Of a stretch of 64,000 nt of DNA, positions 22,401-33,955 are shown one piece after another. The notes under the pieces were generated by a model that was not told where the DNA came from, did not search any database, and saw nothing but the letters and a program-made list of their open reading frames with translations. The stretch is from assembly GCA_007258455.2 (NCBI GenBank), contig VDFB02000001.1, positions 18,499,461 to 18,563,460 on the forward strand. Direction: 5' to 3'. The position numbers were made by a program, and so were the translations under genes. Every line of letters starts with the position of its first letter. Position 1 is the stretch's first letter. This DNA comes from Sequoia sempervirens. Taxonomy: Eukaryota; Streptophyta; Pinopsida; Cupressales; Cupressaceae.

Positions 22401-23625
22401 CACAGGTGAACAAACAGAGATCCAAACAAAGAAAGGAAAAGGTGATCGTAAATCGCACAAGGGAAAATCTACAATACCCAAATGGCTAGAGAGGCAACTT
22501 GAAAAGAAGACTCCTACCCCAAAGGATCCAAGAGCAAGACTAGAGGCTATCCTAGCCCAAGTGCAAATCACAACCAGGAAGGAGAAGAAGCCCAAAATCA
22601 AATCCAAGGTAATGATGGATGCTTCTAGGTCCCAAACTGTGCAAGTAGCAACGTTGGTGGTAGGCCAAGAAGGAATAAGCTATAATATCTCCACCATTGA
22701 CTTAGGAATTGCTACTAGAGAGAAAAAGGTAGAGCACCTTGAGGAGTCTGTGGGTACAATGGTGCATCTAATACAAGAGGATAAAGTCTCAAAAGATGAG
22801 CTTAAAGCATAAGTAGCTGACTTGACAACTTACATCCAACAATAATTTTCACCTAAAGAAATAGCTACCACATCCATGGCTCCACCCCAACTATTTTCCA
22901 AGGAAGAAATTAACAAGCTATAAAAAAGAAAGAATCTAGAAAAAAGTATAGAAAGCTAGTTCTGAAAGGTTGTATATGTTAGAAATATGGGTATCAGTCA
23001 GGTTGTTTGAATAGCCAACAAGTTCATGGGTTTACAATAGTCTCTGGAAGGCACAAAGAAAATTTGCACTAGCTTCCCTATGATGTATAGGTCCGCCTAT
23101 CCAAAGATTGAGGCTATCATCCAACTGCCAAAAGGCACATGGGAAAACAAGCTCACACTCAAAGGGGACGATCATTAGCTAGTGGATGTATGGAAATGAA
23201 ACTTTGATAACACGAAAGAAAGGTTGGAGCAGGTAATTGACAAAGTGGATCCAAATGTTGAATGGGTCAAAAAAATTAAGTTGTATTGTGCCTGATATTT
23301 GAGGCTGATGATGGGATATGACATGCCCATAGTGCAAATTGATCCAGAGAAAATAAAGCCCCATTTCAAAAAAAGAATGGGGGACGGGATGTCAGATGAG
23401 ATAACCATAGATTTCATGAGTTTTTCCACCCACACCTTCACCCAGTATGATGAAGACTAGAAAAGGCTTGAGGACAACTCCAAGGAATGGAGTTATCAAG
23501 TGTTGTTGTCCGAAATCATTGAGGTCGACAAAATCCAACCAGTAATTTTAAAGTTCATGGAGTATGTGGCTTTGAAGGACCATGAGGGAAACCCTATTGG
23601 TAGTGAAGGGCTTCTAAAGGAATAG
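19485..23625 (+). pseudogene. large broken ORF of a retroelement, function unknown
   Basis: From ATG at 19,485 one frame stays protein-like to about 22,090 despite many TAG, TGA and TAA codons. A second frame carries on from about 22,177, with a further switch near 22,310, and it ends near 23,625. The length would be about 1,380 codons. The start is basic (MESSAGPSRTAAKKDKGK). A globular part follows, with IAYWQAYQPQTRTI, ITKIFHIPTFGEMEMP, FRGDFYEDYHDLVTMLRR and FYMMSYLMYLLDERRKYS. At about 21,440-21,710 it is Ser/Thr/Pro-rich. At 22,180-22,600 it is Lys/Glu-rich. The C-terminal part has WVKKIKLYCA and ITIDFMSFSTHTFTQYDE. I see no protease, reverse transcriptase, RNase H or integrase motif. 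The globular part recalls accessory ORFs of large conifer LTR elements, from general impression only. The minus-strand ORFs at 21,437-21,859, 22,098-22,607 and 23,175-23,441 are shadows. Confidence 0.5.
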
Positions 23626-23639
23626 CTATAGTAGAAAGA

Positions 23640-24700
23640 GCAATCACCAAAAGACAAAATGCTATAGTGTTGTCACTAGAAGACAAAAAAGGGATGTGGA
23701 CAAGATTGTATTTTAAATTGTAATATATTGGGGGTAGGTAGAACCCTAGTTTGTAGTGAATCTTGGCCATTTGTTCTATTTTCTAGGAACTATAAATAGG
23801 GGGCCTCTTATTTTCAAGAGAGAGTTGAGTTGTTGTAAAGACATGTTGCAGAAATTTCTAATGAAAATACATTGACTTGGTACATTTTTTGAGTTCTTCA
23901 CATGTTTTATGATTCAATCTCCATGGTTAGATGTTTTATTTAGATTTACATTGTTGTTCTAGTTAGCTTTAAACTACTTGAATAGATTTTAGTAATGTTG
24001 TTCTGTGATTATAGAAATTTTTGTTGTGTTGATGCCTTCCAGTCCATACTTTTTGCTATTTGTTGTTGGTAAATGGTCTTGTAACGTTAACTAGTCTGGG
24101 TTGAAACTTGAAGCTGCTCTAAACTTTATCATTGTTTATGCATGTATGTGGTGGATGAATGATTAAATATCTAGAAACCTTTGAAGATAGCATAGTTTCC
24201 ATGATACTATAGGTTTCTTGGTTAAATGGGATCCTATTTGAAGGAAGCTATCCATAGCAGAACCTCCATGATCACTGTTCATAGTTAGTTGAAAACCCAA
24301 GAACCTTCTCTCTTCCCTGCTCTTTTTCCCTTTTTTTTAGAAATAGCCTGTGTTAAGGTTCATTGTACATTGTAAATTTAAAACTTGAAGAAAACATCAA
24401 AGTTTTAGATTGTTGTCTAAACCTACATCAAAGTGAAACTTAACTCCTACCTTAGAAACTTCAAATTTGGAGATTCACTTTGCATCTAGCTACGTAGGTC
24501 TACCCTGTGATTACCAAAAAAATCACATCAAACATCAACTAAGGAGTTCCATGCAAGTCATGACCTGACACCTGACATACCTTGTAGAGATTTTCAGTAA
24601 CTTACTATTGGAGACTTCCTTTCAAGAGAGGTAGTGCACATACGCACTACTTGTGTTGAGAAAGTGTACAAAACACCCATCAACAGAACTGACACTGGAC
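23640..24700 (+). mobile_element. LTR-like promoter region of a second retroelement
   Basis: There is no ORF of note. A TATA box at 23,791 is followed by G- and T-rich transcribed-leader-like sequence, and a gag reading frame begins at 24,727. Position and composition fit the LTR and untranslated leader of a Ty3/gypsy element. The matching right LTR is not in the window. I could not place TG/CA ends or a tRNA primer-binding site. Confidence 0.4.
23791..23800 (+). promoter_or_regulatory. candidate LTR TATA box
   Basis: TATAAATAGG followed by GGGCC is a strong plant TATA-box match, set about 940 bases upstream of the gag frame. Confidence 0.5.
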
Positions 24701-24726
24701 GGAGGTCCTTGTGAAGCTAGATCGAA

Positions 24727-25466
24727 TTGGATCATTCTCCCTGGAAAGATTTCAAAGAGTTCTACAGTCAACACCAAACAAGGGAGAATTTCAAGAGTTA
24801 CTACCCCCCACAAGGGAAAAACAAACTAAGGGAGGAGACACTACTTCTTCCACTTCCTCTGCCTACCCCACTTCCCTCCCACCTTCACCTCCACTCAGCT
24901 CTTGTCCAACCTTCACCTAGCCATACCAAACTACCTTTTTACCCCTCATTTTTGGTAGCCAGGGAGTTACCTCTCTCCCAACCCTTCAAGCTCAAGGTGA
25001 AGTCCAAACAACCACAACCCAAAGGCAGTCCCTGACTATTGTCTTACTATAGGTGCAAGTCTAGATTGTTGTCTATCAATGAAAAATACCACCTCTACCT
25101 CCTATCATGGCTTGGTTGGTGCAAAATCCCTCACCATTTCACTTCGGCGCTTACCAAAACATGCCCAAGAATCTAGAGGGCTTTTGTTCAAAATTCAATC
25201 CTTGCGACCAAAAAAGGATGACAAAAGAACGCATCAAGATATTTGAAACAATAACCATGGATATGCAAGTTGGTCATGAATATGTTACATGCCACCTTTT
25301 TCCATAATCATTGGGAAAGGAGGCTCTTTACTGGTACATCAATCTACCAAGGGGGTCCATTACCTCATGGGACCTCATGAAGAAAAATTTCTTCTAGAAA
25401 TATAAGATTCTGATCAGCCCCTTAGAGCTATACTGATAGTTTATGTTAATCCAGAGGGAAGTTAAT
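24727..25466 (+). pseudogene. Ty3/gypsy-type gag, broken and truncated by the gap
   Basis: The first part (24,727-25,035) encodes a Pro, Ser and Lys-rich N-terminus. The frame then shifts, and from 25,107 to 25,466 it reads MAWLVQNPSPFHFGAYQ, FETITMDMQVGHEYVTCHLF, a TAA, SLGKEALYWYINLPRGSI and TSWDLMKKNFF. After a TAG it continues KYKILISPLELY and, past two more stops, FMLIQREVN. The pattern A-x-x-W-Y-x-x-L-P-x-x-S-I-x-S-W-x-x-x-x-x-x-F is the core of the retrotransposon Gag domain (PF03732); here Tyr and Ile stand at two variable places. Gag forms the particle shell. At least four stops and one frameshift make it non-functional. The zinc knuckle and pol would lie beyond the assembly gap. Confidence 0.75.
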
Positions 25467-25566
25467 NNNNNNNNNNNNNNNNNNNNNNNNNNNNNNNNNN
25501 NNNNNNNNNNNNNNNNNNNNNNNNNNNNNNNNNNNNNNNNNNNNNNNNNNNNNNNNNNNNNNNNNN
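25467..25566. other. assembly gap of 100 N
   Basis: Exactly 100 N bases. The round length suggests a scaffold gap of unknown true size, so the join between the gag relic and the satellite on its right is not proven. Confidence 0.95.
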
Positions 25567-25938
25567 AGTCACCAAAGTTGATCGATGGCGCATAAAAATT
25601 CAAACATGAGTGTTTTCCTAAATGCGGCTAGAACGAAAAATATAAATTAAGGTTCCCGAAAGGTGATTAAAAGTATACGTACAGAATGCACAATTACAGT
25701 ACAATCCGCAATCGTATTCACCAAAGTTGAATGATGGCTCACAAAAACTCAAACATGAGTGGTTTCCTTAATGTGGCTATAACTCAACAAAAAATGAAGG
25801 TTCGCATAAGGTGATAAAAAAAACGCTTATAGAATGGACAACTATAGTGCAATACACAATTGTAGTCACCAAAGTTGATTGATGGCCCATGAAAACTCAA
25901 ACACAAGCGTTTTCTTAAATGCGGCTATAACTCAACAA
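25567..25938 (+). repeat. satellite A, plus orientation, about 2.5 units
   Basis: Here and below, satellite A in plus orientation has a period of about 148 bp. Its words in order are CACCAAAGTTGATCGATGGC, AAAACTCAAACACGAGCGG, TTTCCTAAATGCGGCTATAA, CTCAACAAAAAATGAAGGTT, GAAAGGCGATAGAAAATACG and ACAACTACAGTGTAATCCAC. This piece runs from the gap to a switch into family B inside the CTCAACAA word. Confidence 0.9.
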
Positions 25939-28425
25939 TTGCCTTTATTACCTTTACTACTTTTACTTTTCAAAAAAATCTATCTTTTTCAAGAAAAACT
26001 TATTTTTTCAAGAAACGAATGATTTGCGTCTCTTTAGCACACGAGCACCTATAAAATCGATATTTTCATTTTTTCCCAAAAAAAATTGTTTCGTAGATTC
26101 TATTTATGAGGGATTCTTGCAAATTGGTGAAAAATAAGTTTTTTGAAAAAAGGACAATCTGGGTCTACTTAGAATGACATTCTCTACAAAACCCATTACT
26201 CATATTTTTCATAAAAAGATTCAAAAAATTTGCCTCTGCTAGCTCTACTACTTCTACTTTTTAAAAAAGTAAATCTTTTTCATAAACAACTAGTTTTTTT
26301 CAAACAATGGATGATTAGGGTATCTTGAGCACACAAGCACCTATAAAACCCATATTTCAATTTTCCCAAAAAAAATTGTTTCGTAGATTCTATTTTTGAG
26401 GGGTTCTTGTATGTTGGTGAGAATTTAGTTTTTCGAAAAAAGAATCTGGGTCTACTAACAACGACATTCTCTATAAAACCCATTTGTCAGATTTTTCAGA
26501 AAAACATTCAAAAAAAATGTCTTTGTTACCTCTACTGCTTCTACCTTTATAAATATCTATCTTTTTTGAAAATAACTTATTTTTTCAAAGAACGGAAGAT
26601 CTGGGTCTCTTTTGCACATGAGTACCTAGAAAACCCATATTTCGATTTTCCCAAAACTGGTTAGGTGGATTCTACTTTTTAGGGGTTCTGGCATGTTGGT
26701 GAAAAATTAGTTTTTCGAAAAGAGGATGTTCTGGATTTACTCAAAATGACATATTTTAAAAATCCCATTTTTTAGATTTTTCATAAAAAGATTCAAAAAA
26801 TTTGCCTTTGTTACCTTTGATCTTCTACTTTTCAAAAAAATCTATCTTTTTCAAGAACTTATTTTTTCAAAAAACAAATTATCAAAATCTCTTCAGCACA
26901 CGAGCACCTATAAAACCCATAACAACTTATGTTTTTAAACAACAACAATATGGTTCTTTTTAGCACATGAGCACCTACAAAACCCATATTTCAATTTTCG
27001 CAAAAAAAAATTGTTTCATAGATTCTATTTTTGAAGGGGGTTTTGCATGTTGGTGAAAAATTACTTTTTTGAAAAAAGGACGATCTGGATTTACTCAAAA
27101 TGACATTCCCTAAAAAACCCGTTTCTCAGATTTTTCATAAAAATATTCAAAAAAATTGCCTCTGTTACCTCTACTTCTTCTACTTTTGAAAAATATCTAT
27201 CTTTTTCGAGAACAACTAATTTTTTCATTGAACAGATGATTTGGGTCTCTTTAGCACACCTATAAAACCCATATTTTTTATTTTCCCAAAAAAAATTGTT
27301 TTGTAGATTCTATTTTTGAGGAGTTTTGCATTTTGGTGAAAATAAGTTTTCTAAAAAAGGACGATCTGGGTCTATTCAGAACAACATTCTCTACAAAACC
27401 CATTTCTTAGATTTTACATAAAAAGATTCACAAAATTTGCCTTTGTTACCTCTACTGCTTCTACTTTGAAAACAAAACTATCTTTTTCAAGAATAACTTA
27501 TTTTTTTAAAGAACAGATGATCTGGGTCTTTTTTAGCTCCCGAACACCTATAAAACCCATATTTTCAATTTTTCCAAATAAAATTGTTTTGTAGATTCAA
27601 TTTTTGAGGGGTTCTTGCATGTAGGTGAAAAAATAGTTTTTTGAAGAAAAAGGACGATCTGGGTCTACTCAAAATGACATTCTCTAAAAAATCCATTTCT
27701 TAGATTTTTCATAAAATAGATTCAAAATTTTTAGCTCTATTACCTCTACTGCTTCTAGTTTTAAAAAAAAAACTATATTTTTCATGAATAATTTATTTTT
27801 TCAAAAAAACGGACGATCTGGGTCTCTTTAGCACACGAGCTCCTATAAAAACCTTATTTTGATTTTTCCAAAAAAACTTGTTTCGTAGATTCTATTTTTG
27901 AGGGGTTCTTGCATGTTGGTGAAGAATTAGTTTTTTGAAAAGAAGAGGATCTGGGTTTACTCAGAATGACATTCTCTACAAACCCATCTCTAAGATTTTT
28001 CATAAAAAGATTCAAAATATTTGTCTCTGTTATCTTTATTGCTTCTGGTTTTCAAAAAAATCTATCTTTTTTAAGAACAAATAATTTTAAAAAAAAATGA
28101 ATTCAATCTGGTCTTTTTAGCACATGGGCAACTATAAAAACCCATATTTTCGATTTTCACAAAAAAAATTGTTTCCTAGATTCTATTTTTGAGGGGTTCT
28201 TGCATGTTGGTGAAAAATTAGTTTTTCAAAAAGAGGATGATCTGGATTTACTCAAAATGACATTCTCTACAAAACCCATTTCTCAGATTTTTCATAAAGA
28301 GATTCAAAAAATTTGCCTATATTACCTCTTTTGCTTCTACTTTAAAAAAAAACTATCTTTTTCAAAAACAACTTATTTTTTTAAAAAACGGATGATCTGG
28401 GTCTCTTTAGCTCTCGAGCACCTGT
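25939..28425 (+). repeat. satellite B, plus orientation, about 9 units
   Basis: Satellite B has a period of about 283 bp. Its words in order are GAGGGGTTCTTGCATGTTGG, TGAAAAATTAGTTTTTCGAA, GACGATCTGGGTCTACTCAG, ACATTCTCTACAAAACCCAT, CTACTGCTTCTACTTTTC, GACGATCTGGGTCTCTTTAG, CACCTATAAAACCCATATTT and TTGTTTCGTAGATTCTATTT. Starts of the GTTCTTG word at 26,404 and 26,686 give 282. One unit near 26,700-27,040 is lengthened by about 73 bp through an internal partial duplication. ORFs such as 26,407-26,664 and 28,200-28,427 are by-products. Confidence 0.9.
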
Positions 28426-29430
28426 AGCTCGTGTTTGAGTTTTTGTGGGCCATCGATCAACTTTAGTGACTACGATTGTGGATTACACTCTATTTCTGTA
28501 TTCTACACACATTTTTTCTATCACCTTTTGCGAACCTTCATTATTGTTGAGTTATAGCCGCATTTGGGAAACCGCTCATGTTTGAGATTTTTTGGGCTAT
28601 CAATTAAATTTGGTGACAATGATTGTGGATTGTACTATAGTTCTACATTCTATACGCATATTTTTAATCGCCTTTCACAAACCTTCATTATTTGTCGAGT
28701 TATAGCCACATTTATTAAAATGCTTGTGTTTGATTTTTCATGGGACATTGATCAACTTTGATGACTATGATTGTGGATTTTACTATAGTTTTTCATTCTG
28801 TACGAATATTTTTAATTGCCTTTCACGAACCTTCATTTTTCTCATTATAGCCATTTTGAGGAAATCGCTTGTGTTTGAGTTTTCATGGGCCATCGATCAA
28901 CTTTGGTGACTACGATTTTGGATTACACTATAGTTTTGCATTTTATACGTGTATTTTCTATCGCCCTTCACAAAACTTCATTTTTTTCTTGAGTTATTGC
29001 TGCATTTAGGAAACAGTTTGAGTTTGAGTTTCCATCGGCCATCGATCAACTTTTGTGACTACGCTTGTGGATTACACTGTAGTTGTGCATTCTATAAACG
29101 AATATTCTATCGCTTTATGTGAACCTTCATTTTTTGTTGAGTTATAGACACACTTAGGAAAACGGTCTTGTTTGAGTTTTCATGGGCCATCGATCAACTT
29201 TGGTGACTATGCTTGTGGATTGCACTGTAGTTGTGCATTCTATACATGTATTTTCTATCGCCTTGTGCGAACCTTCATTTTTCATTGATTTATAGCCGCA
29301 CTTAGGAAACTACCCGTGTTTCAGTTTTCTATCGTCGATCAACATTGGTGACTACGATTGTGGATTGCATTGTAGTTGTCTATTTTGTACCGATATTTTC
29401 TATCGACTTTTGCAAACCTTCATTTTTTGT
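28426..29430 (-). repeat. satellite A, minus orientation, about 7 units
   Basis: The reverse complement of the A words appears in order: CGTGTTTGAGTTTT, GGGCCATCGATCAACTTTGG, TGACTACGATTGTGGATTAC, CTATCGCCTTTC, AACCTTCATTTTTTGTTGAG. The left border is near GAGCACCTGTAGCTCG. The right border lies in the word TTTTTTGTT, shared with family B's TGTTACCTC. Confidence 0.9.
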
Positions 29431-30826
29431 TACCTCTACTACTACTTCTGAAAAAAAGCAATCTTTTTCAAGAACAACTTATTTTTTTTAAAATCAGACG
29501 ATCTGGGTCTCTTTACCACGCGAGCACTTATAAAAGCCATATTTTTTATTTATCCCAAAAGAATTTTTTTGTAGATTCTATTTTTCTGGGGTTCTTGCAT
29601 GTTGGTGAAAATTAGTTTTTCGAAAAAAAGGCAATCTAGGTCTACTTAGACTGACATTCTCTACAAAACCCATTGCTCAGATTTTTCATAAAAGATTCAA
29701 AAAATTTGCTTTTGATACCTCTACTACTTATACTTTTCAAAAAAATCTATCCTTTTCAAAAACAACTTATTTTTTCAAAAAACAGATGATCTGGGTCTAG
29801 CATACGAGCACCTATAAAACCCATATTTCGATTTTCCCAAAAAAAAATTGTTTCGTGGATTCTATTTTTGATGGATTCTTGCATGTTGGTGAAAAATTTA
29901 TTTTTCAGCAAAAGGACGATCTTGCTCTACTTAGAACGACATTGTCTATAAAACCTATTTCTCGAAATTTTCATAAAAAGACTCAAAAAATTTGCCTTTG
30001 TTACCTACCTCTACTGCTTCCACTTCTCAAAAAAATCTATCTTTTTCAACAACTTATTTTGTCAAAAAATGGACGATTATGGTCTCTTGAGCACACAAGC
30101 ACCTATAAAACCTATATTTCAATTTTCCCAAAAAAAATTGTTTGGTGGATTCTATTTTTGAGGGGTTCTTGCATGTTGGTGAAAAAATAAGTTTTTTTCG
30201 AAAAAAGGACAATTTGGATTTACTAAGAACGACATTCTCTACAAAACCCATTTATCAGATTTTTCCTAAAAAGATTCAAAAAAATTACCTGTGTCACCTC
30301 TACTCCTAGTTTTCAAAAATATCCATCTTTTTCAAGAACTACTTACTTTTTAAAAAAATAGACGATCTAAATCTCTTTAGCACATGAGCACCTATAAAAC
30401 CCATACTTTTGATTTTCACAAAAAAAATAGTTTCGTAGATTCTATTTTTTGAGGGGTTCTAGTATGTTTGTGAAAAATTAGTTTTTCGAAAAAAGGATGA
30501 TTTGGGTTTACTCAAAACAACATTCTCTACAAGACCCACATCTGAGATATTTTATAAAAATTGCCTTTGTTACCTCTACTACTACTTTTCAAAAATATCT
30601 ATTTTTTTTGAAAAACAACTTATTTTTTCAATGAATGGAAGATCTGGGTCTCTTTAGCACACGAGTACCTATTAAACCCATATTTTTTATTTTCCCAAAA
30701 AAAATTGTTTCGTAGATTCTATATTTGAGAGGTTCTTGCATGTTGGTGAAAAATAAGTTTTTCAAAAACGGGACGATCTGGGTCTATTCAAAATGACATT
30801 CTCTACAAAATCCATTTCTCTACAAA
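29431..30826 (+). repeat. satellite B, plus orientation, about 5 units
   Basis: GTTCTTGCATGTTGGTG words lie at about 29,590, 29,876, 30,170 and 30,740, with a mutated copy near 30,458. The block starts within B at TACCTCTACTAC and stops at CTCTACAAA, where A begins with TCGATCAACTTTGG. Confidence 0.9.
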
Positions 30827-31588
30827 TCGATCAACTTTGGTGACGACGATTGTGGATTACACTGTAGCTATGCATTTTATACGTGTATTTTGCATTTCCT
30901 TTCATGCACCTTCATTTTTCGTTGAGTTATAACCACACATAGGAAACCGCTCGTGTTTGAGCTTTCGTGGGCCATCGATCAACTTTGGTGACTACGATTT
31001 TGGATTGCACTATAGTTGTCCATTTTGTAAATTAATTTTCTATCGTCTTTCTCGAACCCTTATTTTTTGTTGAGTTATAACCACATTTAGGAAATTGTAC
31101 GTATTTGAGTTTTCGCGGGCCATTGATCAACTTTGGTGACTACGATTGTGGATTACACTATAGTTGCGTATTCTATTTGCGTATTTTCTAACACCTTTCA
31201 CAAACCTTCATTTTTTTTTGAGTTATAGCTGCATTTAGGAAACCGCTCGTGTTTGAGTTTTTGTGGGCCATCGGTTAACTTTGGTGACTATGATTGTGGA
31301 TTGCACTATAGTTTTCCATTCTGTATGTTGATTTTCGATCGCCTTTCATGAACCTTTATTTTTTGTTGAGTTATAGACACATTTAGGAAACTGCTCGTGT
31401 TTGAGTTTTCATTGGCCATCGATCAACTTTGGTGACTATGATTGTGGATTACAATATAGTTGTACATTCTATATGCATATTTTTTATCACCTTTCACGAA
31501 CCTTCGTTTTTTGTTCAATTATACACGCATTTATGAAACTACTCAAGTTTTAGTTTTTGCGGGCCATCGATCAATTTTGGTGACTATG
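30827..31588 (-). repeat. satellite A, minus orientation, left of the 320-bp insert
   Basis: About five A units, all minus orientation, run from the B border to TGACTATG at 31,588, where foreign sequence begins. Confidence 0.9.
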
Positions 31589-31908
31589 CCATGGCTTTTT
31601 CTAGCAGCATTGGGTGGGGTCCATAGCCTCGGTAGCAGCATCGGGCGGGGTCCATAGATTTGGAAGCAACATCGACGGGGTGGGTGGGAGGCCCATCCCA
31701 CACGCCCACTATTCCATATCGATATTGATATCGAAGATGCCGTTGATTCCTTCCACACCCGGGCGGCCATCCAGTGACACCCCCTGTAAAGCCTTTCCTT
31801 CCCTCACCCTCGGTGCCCCAGAAGGAAGCCTTCAGCCCAAGGATATAGTTGCTCCGACTTTGGATCTCGATCAATCATATGCCCCCCACTGCTCTATCTG
31901 CTGCCTCC
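31589..31908. other. 320-bp GC-rich insert inside satellite A
   Basis: The A monomer word TGACTATGATTGTGGATT is split exactly between TGACTATG and ATTGTGGATT by 320 bases of GC-rich sequence (more than half G+C against about one third around it). The left part holds three tandem copies of a 31-bp unit at 31,602, 31,633 and 31,664 (TAGCAGCATCGGGCGGGGTC and variants). Both strands have open frames across it (plus 31,614-31,967, minus 31,584-31,874), but I recognise no protein. There is no target-site duplication and there are no inverted ends. A filler sequence captured during break repair is possible. Confidence 0.85.
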
Positions 31909-33955
31909 ATTGTGGATTACACTATAGTTGTGCATTCTATACACATATTTTCTATCGCCTTTCATGAAATTTCATTTTTTGTTGACTTATAGACACATTT
32001 AGGAAACCACTACATGTTTGAGTTTCTGTGAGTCATCGATCAACTTTGGTGACTACGATTGTGGGTTACATTGTAGTTGTGAATTATATAACCATATTTT
32101 CTATCGCCTTTCGAGGAATTTCATTTTTTGTTGACTTATAGACGCATTTAGGAAACCGTTGTGTTTGAGTTTCTGTGAGTCATCGATCAACTTTGATGAC
32201 TACGATTATGGATTACAATGTAGTTGTGCATTCTATAAGCATATTTTCTATCGCCTTTCGAGAACCATCATTTTTTGGTGTGTTATAGCCACATTTACGA
32301 AACTGCTCATGTTTGAGTTGTTGTGGGCCATCAATCAACTTTGATGACTACGATTGTGGATTTACTTGTAGTTGTACATTTTGTACGAATATTTTTAATC
32401 GTATTTTACGAATCTTTAATTTTTGTTGAGTTACAGCCGCATTTGGGAAAACACTCGTATTTGAGTTTTCGTGGGCTATCAACTTTGGTGACTATGATTA
32501 TAGATTACACTGTAGTTTTCCATTCTATATGTGTATTTTTTATCGCCTTTCCCGAAACTTCATTTTTTGTTGAGTTATAGCCGTATTTAGGAAACCACTT
32601 GAGTTTGAGTTTTCATCGGTCATCGATCCAACTTTGTTGACTATGCTTGTGGATTACACTATTGTTGAACATTCTATACGCGTATTTTCTATCACTTTTA
32701 GCGAACCTTCATTTTTTGTTCAATTATAGCCATATTTAGGAAACCACTCGTGTTTCAGTTTTCGTAGGTCATCGATCAACTTTGGTGACTACAATTGTGA
32801 ATTGCACTGTAGCTGTCCATTCTATACACGTATTTTCTATCACCTTCTGTGAACCTTGACATTTTGTTGAGTTATAGGCGCATTTAGGAAACCACTTGTA
32901 TTTGAATTTTCGTGGGCCATCGATCAATTTTGGTGACTATGATTATGGATTACACTATAGTTATTCATTATATACACGTATTTTCTATCGCCTTTCACGA
33001 ACCTTCATTCTTTGTTGAGTTATGCCGCATTACGAAACCAGTCAAGTTTGAGTTTTTTTGGGCCATTAATCAACTTTGGTGGCTACGATTGTGGATTGTA
33101 CTATATTTGTGCATTCTCTATGCATATTTTTAATCACCTTTGATGAACCTTCATTCTTTGTTTAATTATAGCCGCATTTAGGAAAACGCTCGTGTTTGAG
33201 TGTTCATGGGCCATCGATCCAACTTTGGTGACTACGATTGTAGATTGCATTATAGTTGTCCACTCTATTTGCGTATTTTCTATTGCCTTTCGCGAACCTT
33301 AAGTTTTTGGTGAGTTATAGCCGCATTCAGGAAACAACTCATGTTTGAGTTGTTATGGGCCATTATGAACTTTGGTGAATACGATTGTGGATTGTACTGT
33401 AGCTATGCATTCTGTATGCATATGTTTAATCGGCTTTCACAAACGTTGATTTTTTGTTGAGTTATAGCCACATTTAGGAAAACGCTTGTGGTTGAGTTTT
33501 CTTGGGCCATCGATCAACTTTGGTGACTAGGATTTTCATTACATTGTACTTTTGCATTCTATACGTGTATTTTCTATCAGCTTTCGCGAACCTTCACTTA
33601 TCTTTGAGTTATCGTTTCAATTAGGAAACTACTCGTGTTTTAATTTTCGTGGGCCATCGATCAACTTTGGCGACTATGATTTTGGATTGCACTGTAGTTG
33701 TCCATTCTTTAGGTGTATTTTCTATCGCCTTTTTTGAACTTTCATTTTTTGTTGAGTTATAGCTACATTTGGGAAACCGGTCGCGCTTGAGTTTTCACGG
33801 ACCATGAATCAACTTTGGTGACTACGAATGTGGATTGCATGGTAATTGTCCATTCTGTACATGTATTTTCTATTGCCTTTTGTGAACCTTCATATTTTAT
33901 TGAGGTATAGTCACATTTAGGAAAATGCTCATGTTTGAATTTTCGTGGGCCATCA
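31909..33955 (-). repeat. satellite A, minus orientation, right of the insert
   Basis: About 14 units continue the same array and orientation as before the insert. The block ends at GGGCCATCAG, where family B in minus orientation starts with TCTAAGTAGACCC. Confidence 0.9.

Noticed and set aside
21437..22607. Minus-strand ORFs of 140 and 169 codons
   Set aside because: They are shadows of the plus-strand retroelement ORF, whose Ser/Thr/Pro-rich and Lys/Glu-rich segments leave the opposite strand free of stops.
31589..31908. Helitron insertion
   Set aside because: The insert does not begin with TC or end with CTRR on either strand and shows no terminal hairpin.
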